Assembly (NCBI RefSeq): GCF_001905595.1
Contig: NZ_LIXI01000007.1
Span: 62,001-126,000 of the forward strand
Length of the DNA: 64,000 bases
Direction of reading: 5' to 3'
Origin: Streptomyces sp. CB00316
GTDB taxonomy: Bacteria > Actinomycetota > Actinomycetes > Streptomycetales > Streptomycetaceae
Of the stretch, positions 58,835 to 64,000 are shown piece by piece (within the stretch, counting starts at the first letter, position 1; each line of letters starts with the position of its first letter). Both the position numbers and the translations under genes were made by a program. Under the pieces are notes generated by a model, which saw nothing but the letters and a program-made list of their open reading frames with translations, was not told the origin of the DNA and ran no database searches.

Positions 58835-59242
58835 TTAGAACGGTCGGAACGGGGGTCGAGCCCCGTCCCTGCCGAGATGCCGAATCGAGTACGAGGGAGC
58901 CTCGACTACGGCCACGTTCGGCAGGGACGGGAGACTAGGGGGCCGTTGCCTACCGACCTGGATGTTGGCGGTGGTGTCGTGTAAGCGCTGAAATTCGTTG
59001 GTGTGGTCTTTGAGTTTCGCGGTGACCTCTCGCGCATCGTCCAGCCGCAGGAAACCCAGACTGATCACATAGGCATCCTTGAGCGCCGAGCATTCATCGC
59101 ACACCTGCCGAAGACTGATGCCGTCCAGTGAAATGCCGTACGGAATGAGTGCGTTGACGAGTCCAGCGGCAACGGCTGCGGCGTCCGCGCGGTCGCCGTC
59201 GTCGAAATAGTCGGGTCCGACCGAGTGGGATTCATGCGTCAT
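58835..59242 (-). CDS. Hypothetical protein of the element (135 aa)
   Basis: A soluble protein with DDGDRADAAAVAAGLVNALI, SLRQVCDECSALKDAYVISL and a Pro-rich tail. No recognised domain. ATG 59242. Confidence 0.55.
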   Translation of the reverse strand: MTHESHSVGPDYFDDGDRADAAAVAAGLVNALIPYGISLDGISLRQVCDECSALKDAYVISLGFLRLDDAREVTAKLKDHTNEFQRLHDTTANIQVGRQRPPSLPSLPNVAVVEAPSYSIRHLGRDGARPPFRPF

Positions 59243-59290
59243 GTTCGCTCCAGTCGTTCAGGGCGGCAGGGCCGGGCGTGTGACGGCTGT

Positions 59291-59401
59291 TCAGTTTCGG
59301 CCTATGACGGCCACGCCGATTACGAAACCGCATGAGGCGCTGATAGCGATGATCAGCAGCGGCCCCGTGAACGCCGCGACGGCGTGGTAGGTCCGCTTCA
59401 T
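59291..59401 (-). CDS. Small single-pass membrane protein (36 aa)
   Basis: MKRTYHAVAAFTGPLLI begins one hydrophobic segment of about 22 residues, ending VIGRN. GGAGGG lies 6 nt upstream of ATG 59401. The start overlaps the next upstream gene's stop (ATGA), which supports translation despite the small size. Confidence 0.55.
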   Translation of the reverse strand: MKRTYHAVAAFTGPLLIIAISASCGFVIGVAVIGRN

Positions 59402-59604
59402 GAAAGGCCCTCCGGCCGAACACAGCTGGGGCAGCCGTCCGGGTGGAAAGGCGACGGGGGGTGATGCGGGCCGGGCAGGTAGACCACACCTGACTTTCGG
59501 TCCAGCGCGCCCCCGTACGGCGTCCACCATCCTTCGGGGCTGTTCGCGTACGGCGTGCCCGTGAAGAGGTCCACAGCGGGCTTCTCGGCCGTCTCGGCGC
59601 TCAC
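59398..59604 (-). CDS. Hypothetical protein of the element (68 aa)
   Basis: GTG 59604 gives SAETAEKPAVDLFTGTPYAN, then a His/Pro-rich stretch and a CPSC motif near the end, possibly a small metal site. It overlaps both neighbours by 4 nt. Confidence 0.5.
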   Translation of the reverse strand: MSAETAEKPAVDLFTGTPYANSPEGWWTPYGGALDRKSGVVYLPGPHHPPSPFHPDGCPSCVRPEGLS

Positions 59605-59927
59605 GGACGCCCCCCGCGTGCGCGGCCGTTCTCCGCCTCGATCAAGGGGCGAATGCGCTGCATGGTCGGGCTCTGCGACCGGTCGTCGCCGGCCGCGTCG
59701 GCCGCTCCCACCGTGTCCGGGCACTGCGGGGAACCACACGTGCACCGGGGCCACAGGAACGCCGACCGGACGGGCGGCTCACCTCGTTCGGGGAAGTGCT
59801 GACGGGTCACCATGACCGCACCAGCCTCCCAGCGCTCGCGTTGCCGTTCGGCCTGGCCGCCCGGGGGCACTGCGAGCCGGCGGGGAACGAGCGGGCTCCC
59901 GCCAGCGTCGCTGTGCTCTTGTTCCAT
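59601..59927 (-). CDS. Hypothetical protein of the element (108 aa)
   Basis: A protein with CTCGSPQCPD in the middle (three cysteines, possible zinc knuckle) and PTMQRIRPLIEAENGRAR at the C-terminus. First gene of the leftward mini-operon, divergent from the regulator at 60065. Confidence 0.5.
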   Translation of the reverse strand: MEQEHSDAGGSPLVPRRLAVPPGGQAERQRERWEAGAVMVTRQHFPERGEPPVRSAFLWPRCTCGSPQCPDTVGAADAAGDDRSQSPTMQRIRPLIEAENGRARGGRP

Positions 59928-60064
59928 GTCCGAGCCCTCCTTGCACTGTCATCCCTTGGTGGTCCGTGCTCGCACTAGGCAACCGTCCGACCACGCACAG
60001 CGGTACCGTTGGGAAGAGGGCAAGAGATAAGAGCGTTAAGCAGTCAGAGCACGGGAGTTGGGCC
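59928..60064. promoter_or_regulatory. Divergent promoter region
   Basis: About 137 bp between the leftward mini-operon and the rightward regulator. AGATAA near 60025 could be a -10 box for the regulator. No clear operator. Confidence 0.35.
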
Positions 60065-61396
60065 ATGACGACACGACAGCCGAACGCCGGACTTGAGCGC
60101 CTGTTCCGCGAGAGCGGGTGGACCATGCGCCAGTGCGCCCAAGCGGTCAACCGCATCGGGACCGAGCGCGGGACGCCCCTTAAGTACCAACAGCCGTCCG
60201 TGCACCAGTGGTTACGCGGTCAGCTTCCCAAAGAGTCCGTACGGCCGCTGATTCTGGAAGCGTTTGCACGGAGACTGCTCCGCCCGGTCACGCACGCGGA
60301 AGCAGGATTCCCTTCGCCCGCAAATGATTCCAACGGCCACCCGAATACTGTTGAAGGTCTGCTAGACCTCGGGAGGCAAGATATGGACCCATCACGCCGC
60401 AGCGTTCTAGGCGTGGGACTATTCTCCGTCGCTCTTACCATCCCAGGATGGCCAGATGTTGTGGGGCGCATAGAAGCACTTAAGAGGAATCCGAAGCTGC
60501 GCATCGGCCAATCAGAGGTTCAAGCGGTCAAAGCGATGACTGAACGGCTTTCGGATCTCGACGATGATTTCGGCGGCCGCTACGCGCGCCCCTTGGCCGC
60601 AGCCTTTCTGGTCAACACTGTGACCCCGTATCTCAACGCGGACGCGTCCAGCGAGACGCAAAAATCCATGCTGTCTGCCGCCGCATTTCTGTGCTACCTG
60701 ACCGGATGGATGGCAGTCGACGAAGGTGCTCACGGTAGGGCCCAGCAGTATTACGTGAAAGCCCTAGAACTCGCTGGGGCGGGCGGCGACCATAACACCT
60801 ATTGCCACGTCCTACGAGGCATGTCCGTGCAGGCCGCGAACCTCGGTCACGGAGCACCAGCGGCAAGGCTCGCGAACGCTGCCGCAGAGGCAGCGCCCGA
60901 GTCCACTCCTCGCATGCGGGCATTCATGGCAGGACAACAGGCCCACGCCTACGCCCTTGCAGGGGAAAAGACGAATGCGCTTACGAGCCTACGCGAGGCG
61001 GAGCGAGCAGTTAACCAAGCAGAAAGCCAGCTTGGGACTTTCGGCGGCTTCAGCTCCGCCACTCTCGCATACTCAACCGCAGAAGTACGACATGCCCTGG
61101 GCGATACCAAAGGAAGCGTCGAGTCCTTGCATGACCATTTTCGACTTCGAGACTCGACGGACATGCAACGCAGTAAGCTGATTTTTAGCTCTCTATTGGC
61201 TGAGAGACAGCTCGAAATCGGCCACATGGAAGCGGCATGCTCTACATGGAGTTCCGTTCTGGATGACTACCCGGCCATTCACTCAGGGAGAATTGACGAG
61301 CAAGTGAAGAAGATCGCTCCTCTCCTCTCCCCCTATCGCGGGAATCCCCTAGCCCGGCAAACAGCTGAGAAGGCAATTTCGCTCACCCGGAAATAA
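60065..61396 (+). CDS. Helix-turn-helix regulator with TPR-like sensor domain
   Basis: The 443-residue protein has an N-terminal DNA-binding helix bundle (about 8-75; WTMRQCAQAVNRIG, QQPSVHQWLRGQLP). An internal hydrophobic segment follows (SRRSVLGVGLFSVALTIPGW, from residue 110), and then a TPR-type helical region (180-443; HGRAQQYYVKALELAGAGG). Streptomyces have many such regulators. It is the only rightward gene of the element seen here, and its DNA is more AT-rich with rarer codons than the core genes, which suggests recent transfer. ATG 60065 has GGGAG upstream. Possibly a cargo or lysogeny regulator. Confidence 0.78.
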   Translation: MTTRQPNAGLERLFRESGWTMRQCAQAVNRIGTERGTPLKYQQPSVHQWLRGQLPKESVRPLILEAFARRLLRPVTHAEAGFPSPANDSNGHPNTVEGLLDLGRQDMDPSRRSVLGVGLFSVALTIPGWPDVVGRIEALKRNPKLRIGQSEVQAVKAMTERLSDLDDDFGGRYARPLAAAFLVNTVTPYLNADASSETQKSMLSAAAFLCYLTGWMAVDEGAHGRAQQYYVKALELAGAGGDHNTYCHVLRGMSVQAANLGHGAPAARLANAAAEAAPESTPRMRAFMAGQQAHAYALAGEKTNALTSLREAERAVNQAESQLGTFGGFSSATLAYSTAEVRHALGDTKGSVESLHDHFRLRDSTDMQRSKLIFSSLLAERQLEIGHMEAACSTWSSVLDDYPAIHSGRIDEQVKKIAPLLSPYRGNPLARQTAEKAISLTRK

Positions 61397-61398
61397 AA

Positions 61399-61439
61399 GA
61401 ACCCGCTCTCTCGCCTCGCAAGGACGAAAGAGCGGGTTC
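61399..61439. terminator. Terminator between regulator and small terminase
   Basis: An 11-bp stem GAACCCGCTCT / AGAGCGGGTTC has a partial inner extension (TCG/CGA). It lies just after the regulator stop and ends 15 bp from the opposing gene's stop. Confidence 0.88.
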
Positions 61440-61454
61440 GGTGTGCAACTACAT

Positions 61455-61952
61455 TCAGTCCCAAACATCCGAGTCGTCAGCGTCGGGCGCGGGTGCCGTA
61501 ATCGCGGTGCGGGCGCTCGGCGAAAGACCCAACTCCCGCACGTACCGCGCAAGTTGCGCCCGGTACTGGCCTGCGATGGTGGTAGCCCCGTTCTTCTGCC
61601 ACCCTCGCTCGCCCCGGACGAGCAAGCCGTGCTCTGATAGCTCGCGCTCGCACTGGTCGATACGCGCTGCGGATATGCAGTAGTCCTTGAGGACCGTGGT
61701 ATCTACCTCGCCGAGTCCGACCGCGATTTTCAGTACGGGGACGACTCGCCGCCATTCGCGCGAGGCGACTGCGCGGCAGCGAGAGTTAACCGCTTCCCGT
61801 TTGGGGTTTTCCACAGTGTGGAAGGTCTCGCGCCAATCGGGCTCTGTCAGTTCCGAGGGTGGTACGGCAGCGCTATCCGGGACAGGACGCTTTCCGGGGT
61901 TGCCTTCTCGGATCACTTGCAGAGCGGGCTTCTTGCGCCGTGGGTCGGCCAA
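61455..61952 (-). CDS. Phage terminase small subunit, P27 family
   Basis: This 165-residue protein has the P27 opening LQVIREGNPGKRPVPDSA and the central helices EVDTTVLKDYCISAARIDQC, REWRRVVPVLK. Small terminase subunits recognise phage DNA for packaging. TTG 61952 gives a start close to the family opening (ADPRRKKPA). It would normally be followed by the large terminase, but here a terminator and an opposing gene follow. Confidence 0.82.
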   Translation of the reverse strand: MADPRRKKPALQVIREGNPGKRPVPDSAAVPPSELTEPDWRETFHTVENPKREAVNSRCRAVASREWRRVVPVLKIAVGLGEVDTTVLKDYCISAARIDQCERELSEHGLLVRGERGWQKNGATTIAGQYRAQLARYVRELGLSPSARTAITAPAPDADDSDVWD

Positions 61953-62072
61953 GGTTATTCCCTTTCGATATGTGGGCAGCGTTGCAGGCCCGCGCAAATG
62001 GCTTTAGCTGCGGCGAGAGTCTTTTGCCTCCCTGCCGCTCAATCTCGGGAGGGGCAGGGGGTCACCCCCTGG
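61953..62072. other. Gap between HNH and small terminase genes
   Basis: About 120 bp with no gene; an AAAGGGAA sequence lies 8-15 nt before the terminase start. Confidence 0.3.
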
Positions 62073-62469
62073 TCAGAACGGCGGACGCTCGGCCGATTCG
62101 CGGCGTGAACGTGCTTCGGCAGCAAATCCGCTTGGTTGATTACGTGCGGTCTCGCGGTTACGGCACGCGACGCACAGCGGACGCAGATGCTTTGCCGCAT
62201 CAGGATTCGGCTCATTCCGAGCGATCAACTCGCGTCGGCTCAAGGGGAAATGGTCGGCGACGTTCGCCAACTGTCCGCAGAGCACGCACCAAGGGTTCGC
62301 GTACAGGTACGCGCGCCGGATGCGCTGCCAACGGGTGGTATAGACAGCTCCACCGCGCGCCGCACGGTCCGCGTTCGCTTCCCTGGTGTGCTTCGGACAG
62401 CGACCACCACGGGGGGGTCAGTTCGGAGCACCCGGGGATAGAGCAAGGGGGGCGGGGTCTGCGGGGCAT
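62073..62469 (-). pseudogene. HNH endonuclease gene with homopolymer frameshift
   Basis: ATG 62469 reads MPRRPRPPCSIPGCSELTP, then goes out of frame in a run of seven C (62411-62417). In the next frame the protein resumes as RCPKHTREANADRAARGGAV and RWQRIRRAYLYANPWCVLCG, ending at 62073. With six C the whole would be one HNH protein of about 130 residues. The nuclease motif ADHFPLSRRELIA is present, but the final CHN of family members reads CRN here, so activity is doubtful. HNH genes of this type sit next to terminase genes in HK97-like phages. Confidence 0.72.
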
Positions 62470-62790
62470 GTGGGACCCTCCGCTGGGAGTGGGGTTCTGC
62501 ACACAAGCTGACACTGGCCCTCGGTCCCCGTGGTCCACTGCCGCTATGACATCGAAGTAGCAGGCAGAGACGCACCCCGCAGTTGAACTCCGTTGCGGCG
62601 GACTCCACTTGACCGTCCAACGCGTTCCCGGATGGCTGGTGGCAGCCCTCGCCACAGCCACAGGAAGCGGACTCGCAGCGTGGCTCACGTCGCGGTGAGC
62701 GCTCTGGACCATGTAGCGCCCCCCTGCCGTCAACCCCGGGCATCCGGGTTTCGGGCAGGGGGTACGGGGCTTACGCGGCATGGGGGCCAT
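62470..62790 (-). pseudogene. Possible remnant of a second HNH-type N-terminus
   Basis: The frame starting at 62790 or 62781 opens MPRKPRTPCPKPGCPGLTAGG, nearly the same pattern as the downstream HNH start (MPRxPRxPCxxPGCxxLT). It then degenerates into sequence with no family match and reads in frame to the HNH ATG. It may be a partial duplication. Confidence 0.35.
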
Positions 62791-63010
62791 TCGGAGGGAT
62801 CACCGAGGGATCGATCGGAGTTCCGTCCGGGTGGCGGGGTGTGAGGTCGATAACCGTGAGCCGGCCAGCGTGCCGCATCTGCTGAACTCCCCTCGGCATT
62901 ATTGTCTCTGCGTCCGTTGCCGTGTCGGCCCACGCGGGCCGCCCCTGCTCATCACGGGGGAAGTACGGGTAATCCCCGTCCGGTCCGGGGTCGAGTGCGT
63001 CTGTAGCCAT
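62771..63010 (-). CDS. Hypothetical protein of the element (79 aa)
   Basis: A 79-residue acidic protein (DALDPGPDGDYPYFPRDEQG; LTVIDLTPRHPDGTPIDPSV) with no known domain. ATG 63010 lies 2 bp from the upstream gene stop, so the genes are co-transcribed. Confidence 0.55.
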   Translation of the reverse strand: MATDALDPGPDGDYPYFPRDEQGRPAWADTATDAETIMPRGVQQMRHAGRLTVIDLTPRHPDGTPIDPSVIPPNGPHAA

Positions 63011-63012
63011 TT

Positions 63013-63513
63013 CTAACCCTTCCGGGAAACGTGGTCCTCGCGTGACTGTGTCACTTCCTCGGCGAACTGGGCCCCGAGTTCGGCCGCCTGCTTTTCAACC
63101 GCCTGCTGAATCTCGTCCAGCATCTGCGAGTCGTACCAGCGCTGTTCGGGAACCGTGTTCGGTTCGCCGATAGACCGCTGTGCCCGCTGGGCTTCGGTCA
63201 GCACGTGGCTCCGCCGGTAACGAGCCGCGCGGAACTCTACGTACGCGGCAAACCACGGCTCGGCCGACAGTGCCTGAATGAACCGCTCTCGGGCGTCATC
63301 GCCGGAGTGGGCAGCTTCCTCCGCTCGCGCACCCCAAGACTCCACAAATTCACGGTCGTAGACCGCCCCGCGCTCGGCCCTGCGAGCCTTTTCGGATTCC
63401 TGCGCCGCTTCCAACTGTGCCTGAGCGTCAGCGATCGGAGCGGAGAGCTTTTCTGCCTGAGCCTGGAGTTTGGCGACCCGCTCGGCAGCCTTCTGAATTT
63501 CGTTGTTGGTCAT
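63013..63513 (-). CDS. Coiled-coil protein of the element (166 aa)
   Basis: Residues 1-60 form a long charged helix with heptad character (NEIQKAAERVAKLQAQAEKL, AQAQLEAAQESEKARRAE). The rest is helical and acidic (EQRWYDSQMLDEIQQAVEKQ). No enzymatic motif. ATG 63513 has AAGGG about 11 nt upstream; GTG 63525 is an alternative. Confidence 0.6.
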   Translation of the reverse strand: MTNNEIQKAAERVAKLQAQAEKLSAPIADAQAQLEAAQESEKARRAERGAVYDREFVESWGARAEEAAHSGDDARERFIQALSAEPWFAAYVEFRAARYRRSHVLTEAQRAQRSIGEPNTVPEQRWYDSQMLDEIQQAVEKQAAELGAQFAEEVTQSREDHVSRKG

Positions 63514-63514
63514 A

Positions 63515-63751
63515 TCAGTTGGCACCCTTCGTCACGTCGCGGCCGTGCTCGGCTGCAATCTTCTTGTCGTTCTCGTAGTAGCCAAGGCTCATCCGGGTAG
63601 ACGTGCCGAGCATTTCGAACACCGCGGGACGCGAGTCACGCAGTGCGGCGAGTTCTTCCATTCGCTCGTCCCACTTGAATGTGTCAGCACAGTTTTGGCC
63701 CTTGTCGCGCTTCCCGTCCAGGAATTCGGCGCGGCTGAGATATTCGTTCAT
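63515..63751 (-). CDS. Hypothetical protein of the element (78 aa)
   Basis: A small charged protein (MNEYLSRAEFLDGKRDK; DTFKWDERMEELAALRDSRP; GYYENDKKIAAEHGRDV). No known domain. It is the first gene of the leftward unit leading to the terminase, and a factor-independent terminator lies just upstream. Confidence 0.55.
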   Translation of the reverse strand: MNEYLSRAEFLDGKRDKGQNCADTFKWDERMEELAALRDSRPAVFEMLGTSTRMSLGYYENDKKIAAEHGRDVTKGAN

Positions 63752-63777
63752 GGTTTTTTCTCCACTGTCCGGGCATG

Positions 63778-63807
63778 AAAAAGCCCCTGCGTATGGCACG
63801 TCAGGGG
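63778..63807 (-). terminator. Intrinsic terminator facing left
   Basis: On the minus strand, a CCCCTG/CAGGGG stem with inner ACG/CGT pairing is followed by C and five T (63782-63778), a canonical factor-independent terminator. It ends 27 bp before the start of the 78-residue gene, so it stops or attenuates transcription coming from the right. Confidence 0.75.
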
Positions 63808-63951
63808 TTCGTGATTGAAGTTCTGGAATTATGGGGGCGTGTGTCCCTACGCGGAAACCGCTTGCGGGGTGCTGATCAGTGCACGCGCGTTTCGTTTTCT
63901 CCTAGGTTTTCTAGACGCATCCGAAAAAACGGGTAGAACCGTCATTCCGTC
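63808..63951. promoter_or_regulatory. AT-rich intergenic region near the right edge
   Basis: It contains CTAG-GTTTT-CTAG (63902-63914) and A/T-rich tracts. It may hold a rightward promoter for the gene starting at 63952. No gene is seen. Confidence 0.35.
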
Positions 63952-64000
63952 ATGGCATCCCCGCTGATCATCGAAGCCGCGTATGCCCGTCTGCGGGCAC
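63952..64000 (+). CDS. Start of an unidentified gene (partial)
   Basis: ATG 63952 opens MASPLIIEAAYARLRA and runs off the window. No ribosome site is obvious, so the call is tentative; the gene could be leaderless. Confidence 0.3.
   Translation, partial: MASPLIIEAAYARLRA

Larger units (their letters stand above)
57935..64000. mobile_element. Left part of an integrated phage or phage satellite
   Basis: The stretch shifts to short, mostly minus-strand genes of unknown function, with a P27-family small terminase, an HNH gene and a regulator. Base composition is visibly less GC-rich in parts (notably 60350-61400). No integrase, large terminase or portal is seen here. The element continues past the right edge. 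Confidence 0.75.

Noticed and set aside
57935..60064. Integrase at the left end of the element
   Set aside because: No reading frame here has serine or tyrosine recombinase motifs; the integrase, if any, must be outside the window.

Overview
The window is high-GC actinobacterial DNA and is almost certainly from a Streptomyces chromosome. Genes are dense, coding sequence is strongly GC-biased, GTG and TTG starts are common, and genes are often coupled by 1-4 nt overlaps. Gene content and order (sortase-anchored LAETG protein, ectABCD, dapA/dapD, suf operon, cox15/ctaB, tkt-tal-zwf-opcA-pgl) match the conserved Streptomyces core. All calls come from reading the sequence; no database search was run.

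Layout. 1-4.4 kb: end of a cobalamin-type aminotransferase, a cell-wall-anchored LAETG protein, an amidohydrolase and a class V aminotransferase. 4.7-8.1 kb: the ectABCD operon for ectoine and hydroxyectoine. 8.2-17.3 kb: a VOC protein, then a galactan-utilisation locus (GH53 endo-galactanase, GH42 beta-galactosidase, divergent sugar ABC transporter, LacI regulator). 17.3-27.4 kb: an ene-reductase with its MarR regulator, an aminotransferase, a DsbA-like protein, then a sugar-acid catabolic remnant (ketoglutarate-semialdehyde-type dehydrogenase, IclR regulator, and a dehydratase gene that has lost its middle). A penicillin-binding protein lies inside this group. 27.5-34.7 kb: a frameshifted small gene, a double-TerD protein, a Tudor-like small protein, a Ro60/TROVE gene preceded by a Y RNA, and a monooxygenase with a SoxR box. 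34.8-46.3 kb: dapA, dapD, a TetR/SMR pair, a membrane protein, and the suf operon led by its repressor sufR. 46.4-57.5 kb: an ABC exporter, heme A and heme O synthases, and a pentose-phosphate operon (tkt-tal-zwf-opcA-pgl).

From about 57.9 kb to the right edge the character changes. Genes become short and mostly minus-strand with no housekeeping function, and phage-type genes appear (P27-family small terminase, HNH endonuclease). The last chromosomal gene, a VOC protein, stops in the middle of its conserved C-terminal motif. This looks like the left end of an integrated phage or phage satellite. No large terminase follows the small terminase before the chromosome junction.

The most interesting item is at 31135-31293 on the minus strand, just upstream of the Ro60/TROVE gene. 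An 11-bp terminal stem encloses a complete but circularly permuted tRNA-like module, with its acceptor stem capped by a UUCG loop and its anticodon stem opening into the rest of the RNA. This is the architecture of a bacterial Y RNA of the YrlA type. Other observations worth checking are a decayed glucarate-type dehydratase still sharing a motif with its pathway partner, a CAAC-N6-GTTG SufR operator on the sufR start codon, a SoxR box on the monooxygenase, and a homopolymer frameshift in the phage HNH gene.
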